DNA from: Nitrosomonadales bacterium
Lineage (GTDB): Bacteria; Pseudomonadota; Gammaproteobacteria; Burkholderiales; Gallionellaceae
DNA: 64,000 nucleotides
Assembly (NCBI GenBank): GCA_016721605.1
Contig: JADKHS010000002.1
Span: forward strand, 146,154-210,153
Direction of reading: 5' to 3'
Position 1 is the stretch's first letter; each line of letters opens with the position of its first letter. Below are positions 21,039 through 31,646 of this stretch, in pieces. The notes under the pieces are model-generated. The model worked only from the letters and a program-made list of their open reading frames with translations. It ran no database searches and was not told the origin of the DNA. The position numbers were made by a program, and so were the translations under genes.

Positions 21039-21962
21039 TCAACTTTTTTTAGCCGCGAGGATAGCGCGATGGATGCTTAGCGGCAGCAGGCTCGGCAGCA
21101 TGCGTAATTTGGCAGAAAACGAGCCGTGGCCCGCGAGTAGCGCCTTACGGAAGATGGGCCGCGCATTTTCGATGTCACCCTGCCAGTGCAGGGTATTACC
21201 TTGCTGGATCAATTTATCCCAAGTAAGAGCGTCAATTCTATCTGGCCCAAGCTGCTTTGCAATTTCGGAATGTCGGCGAAAAAATAGTTGTTTCGCCCTA
21301 AAGGTATCAAGCGCAGCTAACGCCTGGTTCCGGGTAGCCTGCACACCGTCATGGTGATGATACCGGGCGAGCACCTCAGGCACGCGGATAATAGAGCCGG
21401 TGACAGATACTTCCATCCAGAGCAAATAATCCTCGGCAATGGTGAGACTGGTGTTGAATCCACCTGCTCCGATAATAGCGTTACGCTGAGTGAGGCAGGC
21501 ATGAATGGGCCAGCGGCAACCCTCCAGCAAAGTGGCGACCTTGTCCGGATTTTCGTAATCAGGCGGAACAAACGGCTCTCCACGCGACCCGGGCAAACCC
21601 AGGTTTTGCCACCCACAATAAGCGAGAACGGCCTTGGAATCAGAAGCTAGCGCCGTATGCATTTTCTCCAAGAACGCAGCGCTCCAAGTATCGTCGCTGT
21701 CGAGAAAAGCGATGAAGGCGCCACGCGCTTCCCTCAGCCCTACGTTACGCGCGCGGCTTACACCGCGTTCCGACAGGGTAAGCACCCTAAGACGGGGGTC
21801 GTTCACTGCACCGAGAATTTCAGGCGTACGATCAGTGGAGCCGTTGTCCACCACGATCAGCTCAAAATCGCCAAAAGTTTGCGTCAGCACACTGTCGATG
21901 GCGGCCTGAATATGCCGCATACCGTTGTAACAGGGCATGATGATGGAAACGGTAGGATTCAT
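21039..21962 (-). CDS. Family 2 glycosyltransferase
   Basis: 307 residues, intact: VSIIMPCYNGMRHIQAAIDS, VVDNGSTDRTPEI, ERGVSRARNVGLREARG, then AFLDSDDTW with the DXD motif. A C-terminal helical region follows the catalytic domain. It lies 7 bases upstream of the deacetylase on the same strand. Substrate unknown. Confidence 0.9.
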   Translation of the reverse strand: MNPTVSIIMPCYNGMRHIQAAIDSVLTQTFGDFELIVVDNGSTDRTPEILGAVNDPRLRVLTLSERGVSRARNVGLREARGAFIAFLDSDDTWSAAFLEKMHTALASDSKAVLAYCGWQNLGLPGSRGEPFVPPDYENPDKVATLLEGCRWPIHACLTQRNAIIGAGGFNTSLTIAEDYLLWMEVSVTGSIIRVPEVLARYHHHDGVQATRNQALAALDTFRAKQLFFRRHSEIAKQLGPDRIDALTWDKLIQQGNTLHWQGDIENARPIFRKALLAGHGSFSAKLRMLPSLLPLSIHRAILAAKKS

Positions 21963-22022
21963 GACTGATCGGCGCTGTGATGCAGGTTATAGGAAATGGG
22001 ATCGATCATTGCCTGATTCTAC

Positions 22023-23342
22023 TCATTTTAAATAGTTGGTCCATTGCAATAACCTATTTTTGAGCCGGGTTTGCAAGTTGGCGCGCTGATCCAATTGTGC
22101 TGCCCTATCATGAGCTTCACGAATTTTCTTCAATAAACCCAATACAAAATCGGCTGCGGGGGCTTTTTCACCTGTACGGGTTTTATGCAGCACGCTTTCG
22201 GTTATAGCGAGAAACCCTTTGGCATATGCCTGTGCGGAATACTTATCAAGCACGCTTTGCCTACCCCGTTGTCCCAGCATTTCAGCTAGTGCCCCATCAT
22301 GTAGCACGCGCAACACGGCCTGTGCACAGGCGCCTTCATCTCCCAATGGCACCAGCAGACCATCTATTTCGTGCTCGATGCATTCGCGCAAGCCAACGCA
22401 ATCCATTGCAACCACGGGCTTGTTTAATGACATGGCTTCAAGCGCCGCCAAGCCCTGCCCCTCAAATATCGCCGTGGAGAGGAATACATTACTTTGCGCC
22501 AGCAAGGCGGGCACATCGCTTCTTGCCCCTAACACAAATACCCGGCCATCCAGCCCCAGCTCTTTGGTCTGCTTGGGTAGTGCCTCCGCCAATTCACGGG
22601 CTTCGACCGGCCCAACGATAACAAAGCAGACGCTTACATGCGTATCCGCCACACGCCTAGCCACCCGAACAAACGTGGCGAAGTCTTTTTGTGCCGAGAT
22701 GCGCCCCACACCCAATACAAGCGGAACATTTGCGGGCAATCCCAACTCTTCACGAAGGGGCTTACACGGCTGTCGCGCGCGGATACCCAAATCGTCAACA
22801 TCAATACCGTTATACAACGTGCTGACTTTCTCCGAGGGCAGCCATTTCAACAAGCTGGCCCGCACATCCTCCGAGACCGCAATGACATGATGGCCCAGCT
22901 CGCCCAACAACCACGCGTAAGCGGCAGGCCCCATAAAACGAATATAACGCTCCAAATCGATTTCAAAGGGGGCATGGATATGCCAGACCACAGGCACATT
23001 TGCCTTGCAGGCAGCGATGGCCCCATCGATAAGGTGACCCGTATTCAAGTGGATAAGGTCAAAATTACCCTCCCGCAACCAGCTCTCGATCATCTCCGCG
23101 CGGGTAGCCGCATACGCTAGGTAGGCCAGCTCGGCAGGCTTGCTTGGCCCGGTACAACACCCCAAAAGGGCAACCCGGTAAGGCACGCCCAGTTCATCCA
23201 GCGCTTGGGTAATATCGCCCCGGTCGGGTACCAAAGCGCTGACATCTGCCCCGAGTTGGCGCAAAGCGCACAGCAGGGTCAGGGTGGTGCGGTCCACTCC
23301 ATTGACCAAGTTTGAATAATGAAAAACGTGCAGGATTTTCAT
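22023..23342 (-). CDS. Family 4 glycosyltransferase
   Basis: 439 residues, intact GT-B enzyme. N-terminal MKILHVFHYSNLVNGVDRTT; nucleotide-sugar domain with VLGVGRISAQKDFATFVRVA and the EX7E motif EGQGLAALEAMSLNKPVVAM. It overlaps the stop of the preceding bipartite GT2 gene by 4 bases. A C-terminal extension of about 60 residues is rich in Arg, Lys and Leu and may lie at the membrane. Confidence 0.9.
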   Translation of the reverse strand: MKILHVFHYSNLVNGVDRTTLTLLCALRQLGADVSALVPDRGDITQALDELGVPYRVALLGCCTGPSKPAELAYLAYAATRAEMIESWLREGNFDLIHLNTGHLIDGAIAACKANVPVVWHIHAPFEIDLERYIRFMGPAAYAWLLGELGHHVIAVSEDVRASLLKWLPSEKVSTLYNGIDVDDLGIRARQPCKPLREELGLPANVPLVLGVGRISAQKDFATFVRVARRVADTHVSVCFVIVGPVEARELAEALPKQTKELGLDGRVFVLGARSDVPALLAQSNVFLSTAIFEGQGLAALEAMSLNKPVVAMDCVGLRECIEHEIDGLLVPLGDEGACAQAVLRVLHDGALAEMLGQRGRQSVLDKYSAQAYAKGFLAITESVLHKTRTGEKAPAADFVLGLLKKIREAHDRAAQLDQRANLQTRLKNRLLQWTNYLK

Positions 23343-25431
23343 GTGTACAGCCTTATGGCCTTACGGAATTTAGTATAACCACGCAACAATAAACGCCAAG
23401 GGCCACACAATGAGGCAACCAAAGTACTGCGTTTGCGAAGCACACCAATTGCGGTGTCTGGATAGTGTACAAGAAGATATTTAAACACGGGGCGAAATAA
23501 CGCCATGCGTGAAAAGCAGGCAACAAACTCCGCGATCACGGAGGCGTTTCCCGGGTGGATGCACAATTTATTTTCCAGTAAACGGGCATCGAGTTCGCGC
23601 ACTCGTTGCAACCCTTGAGTGGCCGATAATCGCGGCCAAGCCCAAGAGGTGGGAATACTGCCCAAGCCCGTGTCCAAATACCACGTAACCAAACGCCGGA
23701 TCAAAGCATCCATAATGTTGTTGGCGAGCGCAATTTCAGGGGCAAACTCGATATTGCGTAGCGGTAATACCAACGGCTCAGTACAGCCTAGCAGGCTGCG
23801 GGCAATCGCCCAACTTGTTACCGGCACAATTTCCTCAATGGCAAGCGGAAGGGCACAGATCAATTTGCGCCGAAACACCATGCAACTCAAGTTACCCCTA
23901 TCTCTGCCCAACAAGGTCTGCCGTGTCCAGAGCGGCTCAGGGCTGGGGTCTTTGACGGCGTTACCATTGCAATCAAGCGCGTCCGGGTAATACACATCCG
24001 AAGGTGCGTAGACCAACGATAGATTTATATCTGACTGCAATGCGGCCAGGCTTTGCGCAAGAAATTCGGGATGATGCCGGCATCCCGCTGCGGCACAGGC
24101 AATGAACTCGTAACGTGTCTCCGACAATGCTTGGTGCCAAGCTTGGTGATTACAGCGGCTGTCGGCAAAACGCGCAGCCTGGGGTGCAGCAATGAAGCAG
24201 GTACGTTCGCTGCTGTGCCATCCGTGGAAAAAACAATAATCTCGGCATTCTCCGGCAAGCTATCAAGGCTGGCGCGGACGCGGTCCATCAGTTCGTGGTC
24301 CCCTGCTTGGGTAGTGATGAGTAAAGCCAGTCCAGGGGAAGTGGCAATTATCGGAACAGGATTTACAATTTTATCGGAAGCCACCGCCACGCGGCCCGCC
24401 TTGCCAAGAACCAATTGCCCAAGCCAGAAAAAGCCATCCCGCCCCAATAAATCAGCCAACTGTTCCGCATAATCTTGTTCATTGCATAACCAGTTCACGC
24501 AAGCGGCTTCCAGATCAGAAACGAGCCCGCGCGCCGCAAGCTCACGCCATCGGAGTAAAGCTGGACTAGGTGCAGGATCAGACACCAGGTGCGAGACTCT
24601 CTCGTCAAACCAGCTCCCAGCGGGAAAAGTCCGAACCAAAGCCAACGCAAGCTGGTTTGCACGATTGCTATCCTGTGCCGTCATTTTCATAAAGCCCTTA
24701 GCCCGGATGCTCATGCAATCTTCCGTCTGCGGGCCCGCGTTGCCATGTGTGGCACCGCTCGGATTCAATCGCCAGCGGGTCAGTAGGTAAGGCAGGTTGG
24801 TCATGCGATGCCCTGCGAGCAGAAGATTAAAAAACAGACCGTAGTCCATACATCCTCGCCTGATCTTGCTGTCATAAGCGCCACAAGCCAGGATGATTTC
24901 TTTGCGTGCCATGATAGTAGGGTGATGCATGGCGAAATAAGCGAACATGAGGGTAAACAGACTATTCGGGTCAGTGGGCTGTCGGTCTATTCCCAGAATG
25001 TCACCCTGGGTATTCATGGTGAACCATTGACTGCCTACCGCTGCGATATCTGCATGCTGATCCAGATAATCCGCCTGGATGGCGAGCCGCTCAGGCACCA
25101 TGGTGTCATCACTGTCGAGGATCGCAATATAGGGTGCGCGGGCAAGTTTCAAAGCCTGGTTGGTAGCACCGCCGATCCCCTGATTTTCCTGCCGGTAAAC
25201 AACCACGCGAGCGTCCTGGTCGGCGTAATGTTTCATGATCTCTGGTGACTGGTCGGTACTACCGTCATCCACCAGGATGAGTTCCAGGTCAGGCATGGTT
25301 TGCGCCAACACGCTTTCGATGGCTTCACCAACATAAGCCGCACAGTTATAGGCGGCCATCAACACGCTTACACGGGGGTTAGAATCGCCTGCCCGTTGCG
25401 GCGAATCAGGTGTTTCAGCTTGCGGCTTCAT
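23339..25431 (-). CDS. Large bipartite family 2 glycosyltransferase (one frameshift)
   Basis: The N-terminal GT2 domain has VSVLMAAYNCAAYVGEAIES, VDDGSTDQSPEIM, ENQGIGGATNQALKLA and ILDSDDTMVPERL. After about 300 residues a second GT-A-like half begins (PGLALLITTQAGDHELMDRV). It continues across a frameshift near 24125 as LSETRYEFIACAAAGCRHH and then YAPSDVYYPDALDCNG and LGRDRGNLSCMVFRRKLICA. Corrected length is about 697 residues. The second half lacks a clear DXD and may be a non-catalytic glycan-binding module. It overlaps genes on both sides. Confidence 0.75.
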
Positions 25432-26440
25432 CCGGCTTCGCTATGAGCTTCTTTCTGACAGAGGAGGGGCAATCGCCAAAACGGCGGCAAAGGTAATCCA
25501 TAACGCCATAAAGCTGTGCCTGATAATAAGGCTGATGCCCCCGCCGGTTTATCTCACGGACATAGCGCGTGGTTTCCCAATAGAGGCGCTGAACGAATCC
25601 ATATTTACCAGGCTCACCTAGCGAAAAGCCGGGAAGTAGTTGCCGCAAAATTTTTTGCGCAACCCGCATGCGCCCGCGCAAAGAAAGATGCCTGCGCGCC
25701 CAAAGCAACTCATTCCGAATCATGAAATACTTCCACAACGGCGATTCTGCGCCACCGAACGATACTGAAACTTTATGCCACAATTTAGCCCCTGGCACGG
25801 CGTAAGAAGAATAACCGGCCGCCCTTGCCCGATAGCACCAATCCATCTCCTCAAAATTCAGAAAAAATGCCTCTTCCATCATTCCTATTTTTTGAACCAT
25901 CTCAACACGACAGAACAAAGCACACCCAATGACATAATCTACCTCAAAGGGCTGAGCACACAACGCCCCAGTATCGCGTTCCCCCTGGCCAATAAACATG
26001 ATCTCCGTGGCGCTTCTGTCCCATTTACCGCCCAACGTCCAAATAATGTCCGGCTGGGAATAGTAATAACTTTTAGCGCCGAAAATACCTGCCGCCGGAT
26101 AAGCGGAAGCGGCATCAATAAATGCGTTTAAAATGTCCGGATCCACAACCGTGTCACTATTAAGCAACAAAACGAACGCGGGTTGTTCGCTCAATGCATG
26201 CGCTATCCCGGCATTATTTCCACCAGCGTAACCGAGATTTTTCCCGGTTTCCAACAGTTCCACATCGGGGAACGCCTGCCGGATCTGCGCCACGGATCCA
26301 TCGCTGGAACCATTGTCGACAACCAGTATGCGAAAGTTGGGATAATTAATTTTCTGGACCGATTGCAAGCATTCGAGTGTGTCCTGCCATCCGTTCCAAT
26401 TGAGGATAATGATACTTACCGAAGCTATATCAGTCTTCAT
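25415..26440 (-). CDS. Family 2 glycosyltransferase, rhamnosyltransferase-like
   Basis: Starts best at ATG 26440 (MKTDIASVSIIILNWNG). It has DTLECLQSVQKINYPNFRIL, VVDNGSSDGSVAQI, NLGYAGGNNAGIAHAL, LLNSDTVVDPD and NFEEMDWCYRARAAGY, the pattern of WbbL/RfbF-type GT2 enzymes, which often add rhamnose. Length is about 341 residues and intact. Its end overlaps the bipartite GT2 start. Donor assignment is by family resemblance only. Confidence 0.88.
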   Translation of the reverse strand: MKTDIASVSIIILNWNGWQDTLECLQSVQKINYPNFRILVVDNGSSDGSVAQIRQAFPDVELLETGKNLGYAGGNNAGIAHALSEQPAFVLLLNSDTVVDPDILNAFIDAASAYPAAGIFGAKSYYYSQPDIIWTLGGKWDRSATEIMFIGQGERDTGALCAQPFEVDYVIGCALFCRVEMVQKIGMMEEAFFLNFEEMDWCYRARAAGYSSYAVPGAKLWHKVSVSFGGAESPLWKYFMIRNELLWARRHLSLRGRMRVAQKILRQLLPGFSLGEPGKYGFVQRLYWETTRYVREINRRGHQPYYQAQLYGVMDYLCRRFGDCPSSVRKKLIAKPDEAAS

Positions 26441-26506
26441 CACATCCACGGCTACGCCAATAACGAGTATGTCGGTATACAACCCGCAACTCCTCAAGAG
26501 CACTTT

Positions 26507-27691
26507 TTAGCTTCCAATAACGTTGCTTCCACAGCGAAGCTTACGCAATCGTGGCTGAATCAAAGATTTACTATCAGCCACAGAAGGCACAGGCAAAATT
26601 GCAAGCGCCTGAAACGTGGCTTTCAGAAAACCCAGACCGAAGCGCCGATCAGGTTCGAGATGATTACCTTCACCCCATTCATTCCACGCATTGATAAACA
26701 CAATGCGCTCATCACCTGCTCTACGTGCAACTGTTTTCTGTACCAAACTAGACAGCCACTGACCATATCTTTCAGGGGTAGAACCGACGTAAACCGCTGC
26801 ACCTTTTTCGGTACGCCTGGCGCTGTTGTCAAACCCAGGAGTAGCACAGCGAAAACGGACATAAGGAACATCAGGCTTAGCAAGCATCCTTCGTACAAGA
26901 CGCTCATAAGTGGTAATGGATTGTTGCTGATAGAGCGGCGGCAACAACCCCCACTTGATGGCCTGCAAAAACATGGGCGAACGGAACAAGAACGAATCCA
27001 GGGTACGCCAATCTGGGGCAAATTCAACAGCGGCATCAAAACCAACGCCTGTGGCGATGTTTCCCCACAAAACTTTCGACGCGTGCGAGATAAATCTCCT
27101 ATTCCTGCACGCATCGCTTCATTACGCCAGATTTGCGGTACGTTGCGGATTGGCAGGTGTCTGTACGATAAACTAAGAAAAGAGGCTTACCGTCAACCCG
27201 GATATATCGTGGATCGCGAAAGGCTGGAATGAGCGCACGTATGGGCCAAGTCATCTTCAAACGAGTAATTTGCTCCAACAAAGCCTCCCGCTCACCACCA
27301 TCCCATGCACGAGTCCAATTCTCGTTGCCCAACACAGGCAAAAAGGGAAATCCGGTTTGCCAGATGCAAGGACTTCATTAAAAGGGCGCTCAAGAATACG
27401 CCTACCATTGAACCAGTAATGATAGTAGCAAAATCCATGGAGGCCATATTCTCGTGCCAGATCGGCCTGTGCTTCGCGCACTTCCGTCAAGCGCAGGTCG
27501 TAAAAACCGAGATCAGCGGGCAGGTGAGGCTGATAGTGGCCGGGAAATAGGGGGCGCGCTTTAGCGACATTGCGCCACTCGGTGAAGCCTTTGCCCCACC
27601 ATTCGTCGTTCTCGGGAATAGCATGGTATTGGGGGAGATAGAACGCGATCGCGCGAATCTGCTTGGCCTCAATGTTAGTATGAGATTTCAT
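26507..27691 (-). CDS. WbsX-type glycan protein (GH99-like domain), several frameshifts
   Basis: Hallmarks of the WbsX family are present: AFYLPQYHAIPENDEWWGKG with FTEWRNVAKA at the start, YGLHGFCYYHYWFNGRRILE, NENWTRAWDG, and the C-terminal INAWNEWGEGNHLEPD. Members occur in O-antigen and capsule clusters and are annotated as glycosyltransferases or endo-acting hydrolases; the true activity is unresolved. Frames change near 27310, 27175 and 27060, so the gene as sequenced cannot be translated whole. Corrected length is about 395 residues. Start chosen at the ATG before KSHTNIEAKQIRAI. Confidence 0.75.
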
Positions 27692-27837
27692 AATGGAGTA
27701 CGTCTTCGAGAAATCATACGGGATATATTTGCAATGTATTTTTGAAATGTCCAAGGCATCAGTTTTTGTAAACGTGATTCGCGTAGTGCCGAAACTTCAT
27801 CATAGCCGCAGGGGTTGATTATTGCTGTAGGCACGTT

Positions 27838-28611
27838 TCATTTTTTCATCTTGTCAGCCAAAAAATGTCGCATCACCGGATCATGGCGAAAATGTTGCTG
27901 TTTGTGAATGGCTTTCGTAAAACCAATAGCGAGTTTCTGACGATCTGAGCAGATGGAGTCATCATGCAGGCGATAAATTGCCAGCATTTCGGGAACATGA
28001 AACACCATTGGGTCAAGCGCGAACACCTGCATCCAGCAATCCCAGTCGTTGTGGTTGGGAAGTCCCTCGTCAAAGCGGATACTCCGCTCTTTGAAGAACC
28101 TCGCGTCAAAAAGAAAACAGTGCATGGGAATACTGAATTCTGTCTCCCAACGAGAGGCTATGTCCCAAAGTCGTCTCTGCATCACGAAGCGCGGCGGTGG
28201 AAAGTTGTCGCGACTTACAGTTTTGTTCACGTCGTCATGTGAGCAGTAACGGTAGTCGCAATAGGACAGCGCCAGATCCTTGATACCGTCCAGTTGCTTT
28301 ATCTGTTTTGCGAATTTGTCTGTGGTGATTATGTCATCGCTGTCGAGAAACTGAATGAAACGGCCACGCGCTTCCGCGAGTCCATAATTTCTGGCCGCCG
28401 ATGGCCCGCGATTCTCTTGTCGCAGATACCGCACTCGCGGATCGCGGGCGCAGTAACGCATCATAATGTCCTTCGTACCATCTGTGGAACCATCGTCCAC
28501 CACAATGCACTCGATGTCAGTCACGCTCTGGCCAAGAACACTGTCCAATGTTTCGGGAAGGAATCGCGCACGATTGTATGCGGGGGTAATGATGGATACG
28601 AGGGGCGTCAT
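27838..28611 (-). CDS. Family 2 glycosyltransferase
   Basis: 257 residues, intact: VSIITPAYNRARFLPETLDS, VVDDGSTDGTKDIMMRY, ENRGPSAARNYGLAEARG and FLDSDDIITTDKF. The C-terminal third carries NDWDCWMQVFALDP, common near the catalytic base. It lies about 150 bases upstream of the WbsX gene on the same strand. Confidence 0.9.
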   Translation of the reverse strand: MTPLVSIITPAYNRARFLPETLDSVLGQSVTDIECIVVDDGSTDGTKDIMMRYCARDPRVRYLRQENRGPSAARNYGLAEARGRFIQFLDSDDIITTDKFAKQIKQLDGIKDLALSYCDYRYCSHDDVNKTVSRDNFPPPRFVMQRRLWDIASRWETEFSIPMHCFLFDARFFKERSIRFDEGLPNHNDWDCWMQVFALDPMVFHVPEMLAIYRLHDDSICSDRQKLAIGFTKAIHKQQHFRHDPVMRHFLADKMKK

Positions 28612-28727
28612 TGGATGATCAGTCTCTAAAGATAAAAATTCGACTTGAATACTGCATACGGTCTAATCAGACATTAGATGTCCTCTAACAGCCTATAGTT
28701 TAATCGCAAACTCGCAGTGACCTTAAA

Positions 28728-29647
28728 CATGAGCGCGTCCCGCCATTTCGATTCGACGGTGCAGCCATATACGATAGGCGTGTACGATAAACCACCATGC
28801 GGCACGTTTTATCACTGCACGACTGATCGGGTAGGAATTGAATGGATATCGCCATTGGCTCCAGGAAAGCAGTCCAGAACGTACGAACTAGATTCGTGGC
28901 CGATATGGACAGGGCTGGAAAGGACTTTTCAGCTGGGAAAGGTAATACCCCTTGAGTTTGAGGAAAAGGATAAAGTCACTCGGGCTGGGAACTGGTACGC
29001 AGGTGAATCACCGGTGAGCGCGTGGTCACCATCAGACGTAGGCCATGAAACATAATACGACTGCATAGATCAGTTTCTTCTCCATAGGCAAAATACAAAG
29101 GGCGGAATCCGCCCACCTTTTCCAAGGTTCGGCTGGAAATAATCAACGCCGCGCCAAATAGTGTTCTTGTTTCAAATACATCGGGGTAGTTATTCGCACC
29201 ATGCTGGAGGCGGGTAACCAGCGGGTTCGAGCACACTGGCAAAGAAACTGCGGTCGATTGCTGCCATCAGGCGTAAGCTGGATAGAGTTGAGTGCGCCTC
29301 CATGCTGCTATCGGAATCGAACACACACAAATAATTTCGCAGACAATCCGAGGGTAGACGAACATCTGGATTGATGATGAAAACATAATCTGCGGATGAT
29401 CAGGGCAATTCTTATGCCTTCGTTGTTACCACCGGCATACCCGATATTTTTCGGGAGTTGAAGAAACTCAATCCGAAGTAGTTTTGCCAACTCGATACCA
29501 CTTCCATCGGGGGATGCATATCAATGACAAGCAACGAAAATTCGGGTAGTCAAGACAACGCACTGACTCAATGCAGCCGATAGTGTCATCGAGAGAGCAA
29601 TAATTTAGTATCAATATATAAACAAGGGATTTTTGGGTTTTAGTCAT
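28728..29647 (-). pseudogene. Family 2 glycosyltransferase, multiply frameshifted
   Basis: An ATG at 29647 just after the methyltransferase stop starts MTKTQKSLVYILILNYCSLD. Frame-corrected pieces give ASPDGSGIELAKLLRIEF, LPKNIGYAGGNNEGIRIAL, TRTLFGAALIISSRTLEKVG and YFAYGEETDLCSRIMFHGLR, the WbbL-like order seen at 25415-26440. At least four frame changes and an in-frame stop near 28900 are needed. That exceeds neighbouring genes, so real decay is possible, though error clustering cannot be excluded. The tail probably ends near 28728 (RIWLHRRIEMAGRAHV). Confidence 0.6.
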
Positions 29648-29648
29648 A

Positions 29649-30332
29649 CTAGTTTTTAGTTCCTACAAGCACGAACTGATAACCGAGAAACTCTCTCACC
29701 CAAGACCACTTTTCAAAACGTACAAGGTGACGCTGAGCGAAACGGTTAAGAGGGGTGCCGGGGATATCATTGATACGTAAATTGGCCGACAGTGAAACCA
29801 AGTGCAGTCCGCTATCCGTAAGCAAACGACGTGCATCCGTGCAGGTAAACCAGCGTAGATGGTGCGATCAAACATGCCCCGCCCGATCCGGGGGAAGGTA
29901 CCCTGCAGGAATATTGAATTCAGAGAGGAGATATGTCGAATGTTGGGAACGCTTATAATAGCCGTTCCTCCTGGCTTCAAATGTTCCACAGCCTGACGCA
30001 AAGCTTGCCAAGGATCTATGAGATGCTCCAGAATATCGGCGAAGATCATGCAATCGAAGACTGAGGAGGAAAAATGTGTTTTGCCAGTCAAACTGGTTCA
30101 AATCGCCTTGGATAACTTGATCCAATCTATCTAATGCTTCTTCACAGAAGGTTCCGTCCCAAACTCAACTCCTCAACAACACGATTCGGCACCATCGCGT
30201 AATGCCGCCAAGCGTACCATTGCTACAACCCACGTCGAGTATATGCAGGGCGCTTTGGGGTACTTTGGCTATGATATCCGGCCTTGCGCTCGTATAGGCA
30301 TGTCTAGTACTAATAGTATCGTTTTGTCTCAT
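29649..30332 (-). CDS. SAM-dependent methyltransferase (frameshifted)
   Basis: Starts at ATG 30332 (MRQNDTISTRHAYTSARPDI). SAM motif I is HILDVGCSNGTLGG, and a DCMIFADILEHLIDPWQALR segment with LKPGGTAIISVPNIRHISSL gives motifs II-III of the Methyltransf_11/23 group. Frame changes occur near 30200, 30090, 29860 and 29705; the best C-terminus is FEKWSWVREFLGYQFVLVGT with stop at 29649. Such enzymes cap or decorate O-antigen chains. Substrate unknown. Confidence 0.65.
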
Positions 30333-30376
30333 TTGCGTGAACTTTTTTATTATAATATTTAATAGATGCCAATAAT

Positions 30377-31646
30377 TTAGGCTGAAGCGGAAATGCCTAT
30401 TTCCGTCTCAGAACTTTTTACTGTCAACCCCCAATCACCATCCAATGCAACAAATCCTTCATTTTGCCCGGATACAACAGCACGATTGATATGAGGGGCA
30501 ATAACCTGAATCGGCATGACGTTCTCACTATAAAAAATCGGTTGAAATGAACCAGCAAGTGCAACCCCTAGTCGTAATGAATAAACGCCAGGTAAAAACG
30601 GGAAGCTACGTACCTTATAGCTCAAAGTATAAATTCCTGGAGAGAGATTGCCAGGCACAAGTTTGCCAAGGCTTTGACTGGTGGTCAGATAGAGAAAATC
30701 GGTTGTGTGAATGCCTAGTCCGAATATGGGTTCCGGAAGCACTTTTTTTACTCGATAGGTCACTTGAAATTCCATGTCCTCAAGGTATTCAATGGTTGAG
30801 GCTGGTTGGCCAGTCATGTTGAAAACAGATACCGATTCTATTTCAATATCGCCACTGGATTCAGTGCGCCCTTTTTGAGTAGAGATTTTCATACCCTGAA
30901 TTTGTTTGTCGCTGGCCTCAAAAAAAGCATTACAGACATCTTTTGATACCCCATCTAGTGCGATCATACCTCGACTCATAAGTATAGTGCGAGAGCAAAG
31001 ACGCTCTACTTGACGAATATTATGGCTGACCAGCAGCACGGTTTTACCCTGCCTCCTAATTAAATCCTCCATCCGGTCAAAGCATTTCCGCTGAAACGCC
31101 AGATCCCACCGCCAGCACTTCGTCAACAATTAGGATATCGGACTCCACACTGGTGGCGATGGAAAATCCCAGCCGTACCTGCATGCCAGAGCTGTATCGT
31201 TTGATCGGAGTATCAATAAACTCTTCAAGTTCGGCAAAGGCGACGATATCGTCAAACTTGCGCTTTATTTCTGCTTTAGCGATGCCAAGGATGGCGCCGT
31301 TGAGGTAGATATTTTCGCGTCCGGTAAGATCGCCCACCAAGCCCGCACCCACTTCAATCAACGGCGCCACCTTGCCTTTAACCTGGATGCTGCCGCTCGA
31401 GGGGTTTGAAATGTTGGCCAGCAGTTTGAGCAGCGTGCTCTTGCCAGCACCGTTGTGGCCGATGATGCCGACAACTTCGCCTGGCTCGATGCTGAAGTTG
31501 ACGTCATCCAACGCCTTGAACGGGGCGCGCTCTTCAATCGGCTGGCCTGTAAGCCACCGCCACTGGTCGAGCGCAGTGGTTTTCAGGCTTTACAATTGGC
31601 CAAGCTGGTATTCTTTGGTTACGTGGTTGACTTCAATGATAGGCAT
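30377..31646 (-). CDS. wzt: Polysaccharide ABC exporter ATP-binding protein Wzt with C-terminal glycan domain
   Basis: MPIIEVNHVTKEYQLGQL begins the protein. Walker A is GIIGHNGAGKSTLLKLL, the family-typical segment is AGLVGDLTGRENIYLNGAIL, the signature is YSSGMQVRLGF and Walker B is ESDILIVDEVLAVG. A C-terminal beta-rich region of about 170 residues (SSGDIEIESVSVFNMTGQPA onward) matches the Wzt domain that recognises the O-antigen terminus. Codon 19 is TAA (about 31590-31592) where the repeated copies have CAA, so as sequenced the protein stops early. A frameshift also lies near 31090. The start overlaps the end of wzm. Confidence 0.85.

Noticed and set aside
26183..27232. Long plus-strand frame of 349 codons
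   Set aside because: Antisense to the WbsX and rhamnosyltransferase-like genes; composition is unlike a real protein and there is no start signal.
28717..29055. Plus-strand 112-codon open frame
   Set aside because: It lies antisense to the tail of a GT2 gene whose fragments are clearly recognisable on the minus strand.
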